Assembly: GCA_965229355.1 (NCBI GenBank)
Contig: OZ245869.1
Coordinates: 248,001-312,000 of the forward strand
DNA from: GCA-2737725 sp965229355
GTDB taxonomy: Bacteria; Pseudomonadota; Alphaproteobacteria; Rhodospirillales; Rhodospirillaceae
DNA length: 64,000 nucleotides
Reading direction: 5' to 3'
This document shows positions 27,627 to 36,559 of the stretch, piece after piece; positions within the stretch are counted from its first letter, which is position 1; each line of letters opens with the position of its first letter. Both the position numbers and the translations under genes were made by a program. The notes under the pieces are model-generated. The model was not told where the DNA came from. It ran no database searches and was given only the letters and a program-made list of their open reading frames with translations.

Positions 27627-28958
27627 ATGGCGGACAAGACATCGGCGGGCTTGAAGTTCGGCCCGATCAATTTGGCCCCTGGCATTAGCAAAGCCAATAT
27701 GTGGACGCTGATGTACGCGTCTTTCTTCACAATTGGTTTGCTGACGTTTGTGGGCGTTGGCACGCCGTATGTGTTGAATGCCGTGCTCAACATTCCCGTC
27801 GAAGAACAAGGTGCAGTCAGTGGCACGCTTGTGTTCTGGAGTGAAATTGTCGCGATCTTGATGTTCGGCCCTGTCGGCGTGATGGCCGACCGCTTTGGCC
27901 GCAAGCCACTGTATGTCATCGGCTTCATCCTGATGGGCGCAGGTTACGCGCTTTACCCGCTCGCGACATCTGTTGGCGAACTGATCATCTTCCGCATTAT
28001 CTATGCGCTCGGTGTTGCGACATGCACAGGCGTTCTGGCGACGGTTGTGACAGACTATCCGCAAGAAGCCAGCCGCGGCAAAGCTGTGGCGATTACCGGC
28101 TTCATGAACGGCGCCGGCGTTGCGATCTTGAACATCGTGCTGGGCGCATTGCCAAGCCGCTTCGCGAATGGCGGCATGGATGTCGCGACCGCAGGCGAAT
28201 ACACGCACTTCATCGTCGCGGGTCTATGCTTGCTGGCCGCCATCGTGGTTGGCATTGGCTTAAAGGGCGGCCGCTCGCCCCAACATGATGAGCGCCAACC
28301 CGCCCGCGTGATTGTGCGCGAAGCTTTGAAGGCCGCCACCAACCCGCGCATTGCGTTGGCGTATGGCGCGGCATTCATTGCACGTGGTGACTTGGTCATC
28401 CTCGGTACATTCCTGACCTTGTGGGGCACGCAAGCAGGTGTGGAAAGCGGCATGGATTTACCTGACGCCACCAAAGCCGGAACGCGCATTTTTGTGCTCG
28501 CTCAAAGTGCAGCTCTGTTATGGGTTGTCGCCGTGGTGTTTCTACTCGACCGCTTTAATCGCGTCACTGCACTCGCGTGCTGCATGGGCCTTGCGACAAT
28601 TGGCTACTTAGCCATGGGCTTTGTCACAAACCCGCTCGACCAAATTGATTACCCACTCATTGTGCTGTTGGGCATTGGTCAGATCAGCGCATTCTTAGGT
28701 TCGCAAGCGCTCGTGGGACAAGAGGCACCCGTGCTGCAACGCGGCGCTGTGATCGGCGGCTTCAATACATCGGGTGCTATCGGGATTTTGTTCTGCTCGG
28801 TTGTCGGCGGTTACTTGTTCGACGCCTGGAGCCCTGCCGGACCGTTCATCTTGGTGGGTGCGATCAATATGGTGGTGTTCATTTTCGCTATTATTGTGCG
28901 CATCAAAAGCCCTGGCCGGATGCCGGGCGAAGGTGGCGGTTCCATCGCCTTGCACTAG
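27627..28958 (+). CDS. MFS transporter
   Basis: Twelve-helix major facilitator of 443 residues. Motif A between TM2 and TM3 is GVMADRFGRKPLY, diagnostic of the superfamily. A second-half counterpart is weaker (LLDRFNRVTALA). A cytoplasmic loop rich in charged residues (KGGRSPQHDERQPARV) joins the halves. The C-terminal tail is Gly/Ser-rich. No neighbouring enzyme suggests a substrate; the 144 bp divergent gap with msrQ should hold the promoter. Export of an organic compound is the general expectation only. Confidence 0.85.
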   Translation: MADKTSAGLKFGPINLAPGISKANMWTLMYASFFTIGLLTFVGVGTPYVLNAVLNIPVEEQGAVSGTLVFWSEIVAILMFGPVGVMADRFGRKPLYVIGFILMGAGYALYPLATSVGELIIFRIIYALGVATCTGVLATVVTDYPQEASRGKAVAITGFMNGAGVAILNIVLGALPSRFANGGMDVATAGEYTHFIVAGLCLLAAIVVGIGLKGGRSPQHDERQPARVIVREALKAATNPRIALAYGAAFIARGDLVILGTFLTLWGTQAGVESGMDLPDATKAGTRIFVLAQSAALLWVVAVVFLLDRFNRVTALACCMGLATIGYLAMGFVTNPLDQIDYPLIVLLGIGQISAFLGSQALVGQEAPVLQRGAVIGGFNTSGAIGILFCSVVGGYLFDAWSPAGPFILVGAINMVVFIFAIIVRIKSPGRMPGEGGGSIALH

Positions 28959-29115
28959 AATCGCAAGACAGCCGTTTTGCCACTCCGTGGTCGAGGCCGC
29001 TTAAACCCCGATCACAAACATGTTGAGCCATTGGCGCTGTATACATGCTTGTGAAAGAGTCCGGCCACTTTCAATTCTCTGGTTGCTGTCATTCTTTATG
29101 GGGAGGCCATACGCT

Positions 29116-30090
29116 ATGTTGAACAGACCACCATTGATGTCGGACTTCGTTCCGGCACGTCGCCAAGCATTAAAGACCGGCCTTGGCGCCGCGGCTGCGT
29201 TCGGTGCAGCTGCATGGGTTGAGCCAAGCACCGCGCAAGCAAAAACAGCTGTCGACTTCATGGACCCGAAGACCAACTTGCAAACGCTGTTGAAGCTGCA
29301 AGCTGACTTATCGGGCAAAGAAGTCATCAGCGGATTCCCGGGCGAAGCCTGGGTATGGGAAGCTGGCAAAGGCAACATCAAAGCGTTCAAGACCTACGGC
29401 ATCGGCGCCACACGTTTAGAAGACATGGGCAACGACACGTACCGCTTCTATCACCGTGAAGTTCTCTATTACTGCGACCCGAAAACGGGCGAGATCTTGA
29501 ACGAGTGGACGAACCCGATCACAGGCAAGCGCGTCGAAGTTCTGCACATCCTGAATGATCCTGTTAACCGTATGTACAAGCTGAAGGGCGGCATGATGGA
29601 TCCGCCTTACCCGCACCAAGTTGTCGGCGACCGCATCGTGTTCCAACTTGATGTGCTGCGTTCGACAGAAAAGAACCCGATTACCCGCGCTGAGTATCCG
29701 CTGCAATCACAGCAGGATCTGTATCAATCGGGTGAGCTTTGGGCGATCACCGGTAGCGTGAAAGAACTGAGCGATCCGAAAGTGACCTCGGCTGAAAATC
29801 ACACGGCTTGGGCGCGTGTTGGCATGTGGTTGCCGTTCATGGAGATGGGCGATCGCCAAGGCTTCATGGTCTATCACTCGCAGTCGTTCAAATTCAAAGA
29901 CGGCATTTCGCAAATTCCGAAAGTGATCCGTGACCACACGGCCAAGCACTATCCGAAGTACTTGGAAGCGCCGAAAGAATGGAAAGATTTGAAAGAGAAC
30001 GAGAACACCTGGTCGTACTCGCTCAAAATCATGAAAGAGAAAGAAGCTGCGGGCAAGCGTAAGCCTGATGGCTCGATCTTCGGTGTCTAA
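29116..30090 (+). CDS. DUF1838 domain-containing protein with Tat-like leader
   Basis: Exported protein of the DUF1838 family, whose function is unknown. The N-terminus has a twin-arginine leader (ARRQALKTGLGAAAAFGA) ending near PSTAQA. The mature part is rich in aromatic and charged residues (for example DTYRFYHREVLYYCDP) with no recognised catalytic motif. I use the ATG at 29116 because GGGGAGG lies about 9 nt upstream; the frame stays open to 29020. A strong terminator follows at once, so it is probably a single-gene unit. An upstream gap of about 150 bp should hold the promoter. Confidence 0.8.
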   Translation: MLNRPPLMSDFVPARRQALKTGLGAAAAFGAAAWVEPSTAQAKTAVDFMDPKTNLQTLLKLQADLSGKEVISGFPGEAWVWEAGKGNIKAFKTYGIGATRLEDMGNDTYRFYHREVLYYCDPKTGEILNEWTNPITGKRVEVLHILNDPVNRMYKLKGGMMDPPYPHQVVGDRIVFQLDVLRSTEKNPITRAEYPLQSQQDLYQSGELWAITGSVKELSDPKVTSAENHTAWARVGMWLPFMEMGDRQGFMVYHSQSFKFKDGISQIPKVIRDHTAKHYPKYLEAPKEWKDLKENENTWSYSLKIMKEKEAAGKRKPDGSIFGV

Positions 30091-30112
30091 AAGCCGATTT
30101 TAAGATTGTGAA

Positions 30113-30142
30113 AAAGGGCTCCTGATACGGAGCCCTTTTTTT
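30113..30142 (+). terminator. rho-independent terminator behind the DUF1838 gene
   Basis: An 8-bp stem, AGGGCTCC with GGAGCCCT, with loop TGATAC and a run of about seven T residues. The flanking A-run makes it look partly bidirectional, so it could also serve the converging MFS gene. Confidence 0.9.
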
Positions 30143-30203
30143 ATGCCGCCGCGGTGTTAACGCTCCTGCATTTGCAGGAGATTTGCAGGGAAACAGTTGG
30201 GGA

Positions 30204-31619
30204 TTACGTGGATTGCGGCAAGCCGCCAGCACCACGGCGACCAATCACCATCGCTAGCAAGGTCAGCACTGTTGCAACCATGAACGTCACGCGCAAACCG
30301 TGCGCGACGGCATCGGGAGCCGCCGCAGCGATCTCACCGCCTCCGGCTGCAAAAGCGAACACGGCCCCCATCACAGACGTACCCGTGATCAGACCTAAGT
30401 TACGCGACAAGTTCAACATGCCGGAGATCACACCGCGCTGATCAGCGGCAACATCGACCATGACGGCCGTATTGTTGGCGGCTTGAAACAACGCATACCC
30501 CGCCGTCAAAACAACGATGGCGGCAACATACGCCAGAACACCAAAACCAATCGACATCAGCGCCAGCATCAACGCCCCCAACGCGATGGCCACCAAACCG
30601 GCCATCATCACAGCGCGGGCGCCAAAGCGATCAACCAAACGCCCTGAGGGCACGCCACTTAAGGCGGCAACAATGGGACCAGCGGATAACACCAAGCCAA
30701 CGGTAACGGCATTCAGTTTCAATGCACCGGTCAGATAAAACGGCCCGACCACCATCGTTGCCATGGCGACTGTGACAACCAAAGCGCTCATGATGACGCC
30801 CGCACTTAAAGTTTGGTTGCGCAAGACACTGAGCCGTATCAGCGGTGATATCGCTTTCGCTTCGACGCGGACAAATACGCCGATGCCGACCACAGCGAAG
30901 ATCAATAAACAGACATTCATTGCGCCAAAGCTGCCACGCCCCAGCGTCATCGCCAGCGCATAGGCCGCCAACACAACGCCCAGCACCACTGTGCCGGTGT
31001 AGTCAAATCCACCACCTGTCGCCGGTGATAAACCACGATCAGCCATCACAAATCGCCGCACCAAACCGTAAGTGATGATGCCCGTCACAACCATGACGAT
31101 GAAAATAGCGCGCCAATCAAACCATGCGATCAGGAAGCCACCTAACGATGGCCCCAGCGCGGTTCCAACCGCAGACGCTGTTCCCAACATGCCCATAGCA
31201 CTGCCGGTTTTTTCTTTTGGCACCACCTCGCCCACCAGCGCTGTGCTTAAGGCCATCAGGATAGCGGCACCAACGCCCTGTACGGCACGTGCGGCAATCA
31301 GCAGTCCCAAATTCGGCGCAACGGCGCATAACACCGACGCCACAGTGAAGACGATCAACCCCATCAACAGCAAGCGGCGGCGACCAAACATATCGCCCAA
31401 CCGACCGACCCCAACAATCAGCGTGGTAACGGCCAATAAGTTCGCCAGCACAATCCACTGCACATGCTGAAACGACGCAGAGAACAAGTCCGCCAATGTT
31501 GGCAACGCCATATTGGTGATGCTGGTACTGAGCGATGACAGCGCCAAAGACAATGACAGGCTGATCAAGGCCCAACGGCTTTGCTTGCTTGCGGCTGAAT
31601 GATCAATCGGCTTCGTCAT
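30204..31619 (-). CDS. MFS multidrug exporter, DHA2 (EmrB/QacA) type
   Basis: Fourteen-helix drug:H+ antiporter of 471 residues. Motif A is GRLGDMFGRRRLL, and the antiporter motif C appears as GTALGPSLGGFLIAWFDWR, a DHA2-type signature. It is divergent from a marR gene with a palindromic operator in the shared promoter region, the standard arrangement for a repressor-controlled drug pump. I use the ATG of MTKPIDH at 31619; an upstream TTG-type start would run into the operator. Substrates unknown. Confidence 0.9.
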   Translation of the reverse strand: MTKPIDHSAASKQSRWALISLSLSLALSSLSTSITNMALPTLADLFSASFQHVQWIVLANLLAVTTLIVGVGRLGDMFGRRRLLLMGLIVFTVASVLCAVAPNLGLLIAARAVQGVGAAILMALSTALVGEVVPKEKTGSAMGMLGTASAVGTALGPSLGGFLIAWFDWRAIFIVMVVTGIITYGLVRRFVMADRGLSPATGGGFDYTGTVVLGVVLAAYALAMTLGRGSFGAMNVCLLIFAVVGIGVFVRVEAKAISPLIRLSVLRNQTLSAGVIMSALVVTVAMATMVVGPFYLTGALKLNAVTVGLVLSAGPIVAALSGVPSGRLVDRFGARAVMMAGLVAIALGALMLALMSIGFGVLAYVAAIVVLTAGYALFQAANNTAVMVDVAADQRGVISGMLNLSRNLGLITGTSVMGAVFAFAAGGGEIAAAAPDAVAHGLRVTFMVATVLTLLAMVIGRRGAGGLPQST

Positions 31620-31665
31620 GGCTGTTTCATTTCGTGTTGCGGTGTCCGGCACACCTCTATATAGT

Positions 31666-31685
31666 TGCGTGCGCACGCATATAAT
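31666..31685 (+). promoter_or_regulatory. MarR operator overlapping a TATAAT -10 box
   Basis: The perfect 14-bp palindrome TGCGTGCGCACGCA (31666-31679) is immediately followed by a consensus TATAAT (31680-31685) facing marR, whose start is 37 bp downstream. An AT-rich CTATATAG just left of the palindrome could be the -10 for the pump. Repressor binding here would block both directions. Confidence 0.7.
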
Positions 31686-31721
31686 TAAGGCCGCCAAAGA
31701 AAAGAGTCAAAGGGATTAAAA

Positions 31722-32147
31722 ATGGATCGGTTTGATACGCTGTTCGATCTGGTGGGCGCGCTGGCCCGCAAGCGCTATCTTGTTGGCGAACAACACTTTT
31801 CGACGTTAGGCCTAAACCACTCTGAAGCGCGCATCCTCACGCTTCTTGATAAAGCGGGTGGCATCTCGCCCCAAGAGACCCTTTCCAATGCCCTAAATAT
31901 CGACCGCAGCAATGCAGGCCGGGCCTTAAAACGCCTTGAGGACGATGGCTACGTGATCCGCCGCAAGGACGAGGCAGACAAACGCGCATATACAGTCCGC
32001 ATGACCGCCAAGGGCCAAAAGACCGTCGGCGAGATCGCGAAGTTACGCAAGAAAATGGCCCAGAGCTTTTTTGGCGACCTCACGGACCGTGAAGCCGCCA
32101 CGGCGATCATGCTTCTGAGCAAAGCGGTCTCCACGGAAAAAAATTAG
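31722..32147 (+). CDS. MarR family transcriptional regulator
   Basis: Winged-helix dimeric repressor of 141 residues. The DNA-binding region is typical: ISPQETLSNALNIDRSNAGRALKRLEDDGY as helix-turn-helix, then the wing RRKDEADKRAYTVRMTAKG with the conserved D-x-R. AAAGG sits ahead of the ATG. It most likely represses itself and the divergent DHA2 pump until a toxic ligand binds. Its stop overlaps by 4 nt the stop of the converging binding-protein gene (TTAG shared). Confidence 0.92.
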   Translation: MDRFDTLFDLVGALARKRYLVGEQHFSTLGLNHSEARILTLLDKAGGISPQETLSNALNIDRSNAGRALKRLEDDGYVIRRKDEADKRAYTVRMTAKGQKTVGEIAKLRKKMAQSFFGDLTDREAATAIMLLSKAVSTEKN

Positions 32148-33112
32148 CGCGCCATGTCCGGCGGAAAAAACAGGCGGCCCAGTTGATGCGCTTCAGCCGT
32201 GGCAGCACCCCAATCAGGCTTGGGCGATAAGGCGGCTGAGAGCCACACCAAGCCTAAAAGACGATTGATTGAAGGTGGACTGCCAGCCCAACTCCAGGGT
32301 CGTGATGGCGGCACAAACACGCGCTTGTTCTTCACGGCAGCTAATTCAGACCACGGCAGTTTTTCAGCGGTGGTAAGAAAGCCAGCATCAAGCGCGATAA
32401 TCAGATCGGGCGCCCAGGCTTTAAGATCCTCGTCAGAAATGCCCTCTTCTTTCGTCGCGACATTCACGGCACCCGCAACTTTATAAATTTCGGCATGTTG
32501 GCTGCGCGCCGTCATGCTGCTGCGGCCATCGACACTACGGGCGACATAAATACGCGGCCCTTTATTTCCAGCTTTGGCCACAGTTTTCGCGGCATCGGCC
32601 AAAACACGCTCAGCGGCTTTTGCCAGTTCTTCGGCGCGCGCTTCACGGCCCGTCAGCTTGCCCACGGCCCGCAACGAAGCCGGAATGTTTTCCATACGCC
32701 CATCAATCACGGCGTAAGGAATGTTTGTGCCTTGCGTTACGGACTCCGCCAGTGATTCAAAGCGACCGCCCACACTGCCGTAGTCGACGAACAAATCGAC
32801 CTTCGCGTTTTTCCACACGGAATAATCAGGCTCGCCTTCCCATCCGGTGAGATGCCCCAGGATAGGCAAAGCTTTTGAACGCGTATCTACCGCACTCAAT
32901 GTCGCATCAGATTGTTTGCGCGCCCAACCGGCCAACAGGTCAGGCGCAACCGCATACACCAACACTTCCGCAGGCGGCCCCGCAGGCGCAATACGCTGCG
33001 CAGGTGCGGCCATTGTAACAGCACGGCCATAGGCATCCGTGACACTCACCTGGGCCAACGCGGGCAATACCCACAGCACCACAATTGCACACCATAACGG
33101 AACGCCACGCAT
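32144..33112 (-). CDS. ABC transporter substrate-binding protein, class III (iron-complex/cobalamin/molybdate type)
   Basis: Periplasmic binding protein of the BtuF/FepB/TroA-like fold with a long rigid helix. A Sec signal peptide is clear (CAIVVLWVLPALAQ). The domain starts VTDAYGRAVTMAAPAQRI, which is the usual PBP class III opening, and the C-terminal part contains PPSINRLLGLVWL, seen in iron-complex and MolA-like proteins. No permease or ATPase gene adjoins it. It is divergent from a TonB-dependent receptor, so the two probably form an uptake route for one metal chelate or oxyanion; which one is not evident. Confidence 0.82.
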   Translation of the reverse strand: MRGVPLWCAIVVLWVLPALAQVSVTDAYGRAVTMAAPAQRIAPAGPPAEVLVYAVAPDLLAGWARKQSDATLSAVDTRSKALPILGHLTGWEGEPDYSVWKNAKVDLFVDYGSVGGRFESLAESVTQGTNIPYAVIDGRMENIPASLRAVGKLTGREARAEELAKAAERVLADAAKTVAKAGNKGPRIYVARSVDGRSSMTARSQHAEIYKVAGAVNVATKEEGISDEDLKAWAPDLIIALDAGFLTTAEKLPWSELAAVKNKRVFVPPSRPWSWAGSPPSINRLLGLVWLSAALSPKPDWGAATAEAHQLGRLFFPPDMAR

Positions 33113-33133
33113 GAAAGCCTCCCTCGTTTGACT

Positions 33134-33190
33134 CGATATACCCTATCAGATATATCGTCAGAGAATCGATATATTTGTTTAGATACATCG
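33134..33190. promoter_or_regulatory. four regularly spaced CGATATA half-sites between binding protein and receptor
   Basis: Half-sites alternate in orientation: CGATATA (33134), ATATATCG (33150-33157), CGATATAT (33167-33174) and ATACATCG (33183-33190), each about 16-17 bp from the next. They make two 24-bp palindromes whose centres are 33 bp apart, three helical turns. Their place in the 109 bp divergent promoter argues for a repressor shared by both genes. The half-site is reminiscent of ModE-type TATA-rich operators but is not a clear match. Confidence 0.6.
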
Positions 33191-33221
33191 ACTTCACCAG
33201 ATGATTAGAAAAGGATGGGCT

Positions 33222-35279
33222 ATGTCGCGCCATAGATTGTGGGCTGGGGTTTCTGTGATTGCACTGCTCAGCAGCGCGCCTATACGCGCAGAAGACACCA
33301 AAGCATTCGAACTGGGCCGCATTGAAGAAATTTTGGTGACCGGTCGTAAGGTCGATACCAAGATCAGCAACAGCACTTTGTCGTCAGAGGATATCTACAC
33401 CTTCAAGATCGACACGTTAGACCGCGCGCTGGATTTAATTCCCGGGGCTGCGTCCAGCAACACGGGCGGTTCACGTAACGAGCGCCTGATTTTCGTGCGC
33501 GGCTTTGACCGGTTCCAAGTACCGCTGTCGATTGATGGTGTGCGCGTGTACCTGCCCGCGGATAACCGCTTAGATTTCGGCTTCTTCCTCACCGCTGACT
33601 TGGCTGAAGTGCAAGTGCAGAAGGGTTATGTCTCGGTTCTGGATGGCCCTGGCGGCATGGGCGGCGCGATCAACCTCGTCACCCGCAAACCGACCAAAGA
33701 GTTTGAAGCTGAAGCTCGCGCAGGCGCGATCTTCGGTGAAGACTTAAGCACCAACGGTATCACCACCTACGGCGCGGCTGGCACGAAGCAAGACCGCTAC
33801 TACCTGCAAGCCAGTGGTGCTTGGACGGATGTGAGCCGCACGCAATTGCCTGAGAGCTATACGCCAACAGCATCCGAGAATGGCGGTTTTCGGGATTTCT
33901 CTGCCAGAGAAAACTGGCGCTTGAACTTTAAAGCGGGTTTTACACCGAACGACACCGATGAGTATTCAGTCAGCTACACCAAGCAATCGGGCGACAAAGA
34001 AGCCCCGCTGCATGTGACCGACGCTGCTGCCACACAACGTAACTGGACCTGGCCATACTGGGACATCGACAGCGTGTACTTCCTGTCGTCCACGAATTTC
34101 GGCGATGACACCAAGCTGAAGACCAAAGCCTATTACAACACGTTCGAGAATTTGCTGTCGTCGTTCGACAACCGCAACCTCACCACCCAAACCTTGGCCC
34201 GTTCGTTCAACAGCTTCTACGACGACTATGCCTATGGTGGCTCGGTTCAGCTGGAGCAGAACATCGGCGACTTCAATATGCTAAAGGGGACCGTGTTGTA
34301 CCGCCGCGACAACCACACCGAGTGGCAGCAAATCTTTGTGCCACGCAACTTCACCGAGCCTGACCAGGTGATCCGTGAAGATACGTGGTCGTTCGCACTG
34401 GAAAACCGTACCACCATCACGCCGCAGTTGGATTTGGTTGTGGGTGCGTCTTATGACTTCCGCGATTTAAAGCGCGCGGAAGATTTCGTGACGCCGACGA
34501 CAGCCACGGGCACAGGCAACTATGTGACCTACGGGCTGTCAGATTCTCCGGCGTGGAACGAACAGGCCGCGTTGATCTATAGCTACAGCGATACCGGCAC
34601 GGTTTACGCCAACGTCTCGAACCGCACGCGCTTCCCGACTTTATTTGAACGTTTCAGTTCACGTTTCGGGGGTGCGACCTCGAACCCAACCTTGAAGCCG
34701 GAACGCGCATTGAACCTGGAAACAGGCATCAAAGAAAACATTACGGATGACACACGTTTAGAAGCGGCTGTGTTCTACAGCGATGTGAACAACGTAATCG
34801 TCAGCGTACCGTTCATCTTCCAAGGATCCGCCGTCACGCAAAGCCAAAACGTTGGTGATGCTGAGTACTACGGTTTGGAAGCTTCGGTTGATACGCGCAT
34901 CACCCCGGATGCGACGGTCGGTTTGCGTTACACCTACACCAAGCGCAATATCGACAACCCAGCCAATGCTGCGTTCCAGCTGACCGGCCAACCGGGCCAT
35001 CAGGCGTTTGCATTCGTGAAGTGGAATGTGTTGCCGGACCTGACGATCACACCGAACATCAACGCAGCTTCGAAGCGTTGGACGGTCACGACGAATGGTT
35101 TGACGTACTACAAAGTTGGTTCGTTCGTTCTGGCCAACACCGATGTGGATTACGCCATTAACAAAGATGTCGATTTGTCCTTCAGCGTGAAGAACATCTT
35201 CGACAAAGATTACACGTTGGTGGATGGCTTCCCTGAAGAAGGCCGCACGTTCCAACTGAACTTGCGCACACGGTTCTAA
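33222..35279 (+). CDS. TonB-dependent outer-membrane receptor
   Basis: Outer-membrane beta-barrel importer of about 685 residues powered by TonB. After a signal peptide (SVIALLSSAPIRAE) comes a TonB-box-like EEILVTGRK, then the plug domain (LDRALDLIPGA, RGFDRFQVPLSIDGVR, GGMGGAINLVTRKP). The barrel carries the C-terminal signature NIFDKDYTLVDGFPEEGR and ends in Phe. I use the ATG at 33222, which has AAAAGGA ahead of it; the frame opens 21 nt earlier without one. Its ligand is unknown; the divergent binding protein suggests a metal complex. A strong terminator follows. Confidence 0.92.
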   Translation: MSRHRLWAGVSVIALLSSAPIRAEDTKAFELGRIEEILVTGRKVDTKISNSTLSSEDIYTFKIDTLDRALDLIPGAASSNTGGSRNERLIFVRGFDRFQVPLSIDGVRVYLPADNRLDFGFFLTADLAEVQVQKGYVSVLDGPGGMGGAINLVTRKPTKEFEAEARAGAIFGEDLSTNGITTYGAAGTKQDRYYLQASGAWTDVSRTQLPESYTPTASENGGFRDFSARENWRLNFKAGFTPNDTDEYSVSYTKQSGDKEAPLHVTDAAATQRNWTWPYWDIDSVYFLSSTNFGDDTKLKTKAYYNTFENLLSSFDNRNLTTQTLARSFNSFYDDYAYGGSVQLEQNIGDFNMLKGTVLYRRDNHTEWQQIFVPRNFTEPDQVIREDTWSFALENRTTITPQLDLVVGASYDFRDLKRAEDFVTPTTATGTGNYVTYGLSDSPAWNEQAALIYSYSDTGTVYANVSNRTRFPTLFERFSSRFGGATSNPTLKPERALNLETGIKENITDDTRLEAAVFYSDVNNVIVSVPFIFQGSAVTQSQNVGDAEYYGLEASVDTRITPDATVGLRYTYTKRNIDNPANAAFQLTGQPGHQAFAFVKWNVLPDLTITPNINAASKRWTVTTNGLTYYKVGSFVLANTDVDYAINKDVDLSFSVKNIFDKDYTLVDGFPEEGRTFQLNLRTRF

Positions 35280-35304
35280 GCAAGCCTCTCATCTGCTGAG
35301 ATCA

Positions 35305-35338
35305 AAAGTGGCGCATCTCAAGGTGCGCCACTTTTTTT
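35305..35338 (+). terminator. rho-independent terminator behind the TonB receptor
   Basis: An 11-bp perfect stem, AAAGTGGCGCA with TGCGCCACTTT, with an 8-nt loop and trailing T-run ends the receptor transcript. Confidence 0.92.
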
Positions 35339-35366
35339 GTATTTTTCGCCACATTTGCCAGAAGCC

Positions 35367-36350
35367 TTAGTGCGCGGCCTGCACGACTTTTAAAGTGTCT
35401 AATCGCAAGCACGCGTCTACCGCATCAGCATCAAAGTGTTTGCCACGCCCTTCGATTAAAACTCTTTTCGTTTCATCCACACCACGCGCCGGGCGGTAAG
35501 GACGCGGCTTCACCATCGAATCCACGGTATCGGCCACAGCAATAATCCGTGATTCAAGTAAAATGGCGTTTCCCATAAGATTGTTCGGATATCCTGTTCC
35601 GTCCAAGCGCTCGTGGTGTTGATACGCCGCCTCTGCCAAAGGCCATGGGCTCTTCACTTCTTTTAAAATATCATGACCAAAAGCAGCATGCTGGCGGATA
35701 AAATCCATTTCCAACGACGTTAGCTTTGTGACCTTGGACAAAAACTCGGGCGGTACGCCAATCTTGCCAATGTCATGCACAACACCGCTTAGGTAAATGC
35801 CGTACAAACGCGCTGAATCTAGCCCCATCTGCTCACCAATACGCACAGCCAGCATCGCGACACTCTCTTGGTGACCAGCCGTATAAGCATCACGCGCTTC
35901 AATAGCACGTGCAAGTGCACCGGTTGTTTCACGGTAAACTTGGTCGAGCTTTTGCGTCAGTTCCTCCGCGCGTGATCGCGCGGCCATCACCTCTGTCATC
36001 GGTGAAATAAAGCCCAGAAACCACGTCGGGCGCCCTTGCTGGTCACGTCCGCCGCATTGTATCCCAACCAGACAGTGAATCATCTCACCACTTTTGGTGA
36101 TGTAGCGTTTTTCATAGCGAACATAATTTTCCCCCTCGAGCAATCTCTGCCGCTGACGCTTACTTGATTGCAGATCGTCGGGGTGGGTAATTTCGTTTGT
36201 GGTTTTCTGATTCAACTCGTCCATGCTGTAACCCAGCATATCCAAGAAACCTTGGTTTGCGCGGACGAAGCGCAAGTCAGCATCGACTTCAAGAATGCCG
36301 ACAACATCGCTTTCAAATATGCGTTGGAGGCGTTCTTCTGCTGAAGGCAT
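35367..36350 (-). CDS. PAS-HD-GYP domain protein, probable cyclic-di-GMP phosphodiesterase
   Basis: An N-terminal PAS domain (residues 5-120, with the PAC-type YITKSGEMIHCLVG) is followed by a short coiled segment and an HD-GYP domain. The hydrolase residues look complete: H in AGHQESVAM, HDIGKIGVP, QHHERLDGTGYP and ADTVDSM. HD-GYP enzymes hydrolyse c-di-GMP to pGpG or GMP. The domain ends early, around residue 320, at the usual limit. It is cytosolic, with no TM or receiver, so the PAS domain is the likely sensor. It converges on the TonB receptor. Confidence 0.88.
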   Translation of the reverse strand: MPSAEERLQRIFESDVVGILEVDADLRFVRANQGFLDMLGYSMDELNQKTTNEITHPDDLQSSKRQRQRLLEGENYVRYEKRYITKSGEMIHCLVGIQCGGRDQQGRPTWFLGFISPMTEVMAARSRAEELTQKLDQVYRETTGALARAIEARDAYTAGHQESVAMLAVRIGEQMGLDSARLYGIYLSGVVHDIGKIGVPPEFLSKVTKLTSLEMDFIRQHAAFGHDILKEVKSPWPLAEAAYQHHERLDGTGYPNNLMGNAILLESRIIAVADTVDSMVKPRPYRPARGVDETKRVLIEGRGKHFDADAVDACLRLDTLKVVQAAH

Positions 36351-36559
36351 GAAAACCGTCCTTTGAGTGTAATTTCATCAGGCTACACTGTAACGCGAAC
36401 GGGGGGAATTTATTATATTGAGCCACAAACTGCGCCCGTGATTTGCGAACCCAAGGTTTTTAACGCACAACCTGATAGCTTATAATCAACATTCTACCGC
36501 ATTGCGGAATCACTGGACAAACCAACTCGCGATACGCCCCCGGCCATTCCTGAATGCAA

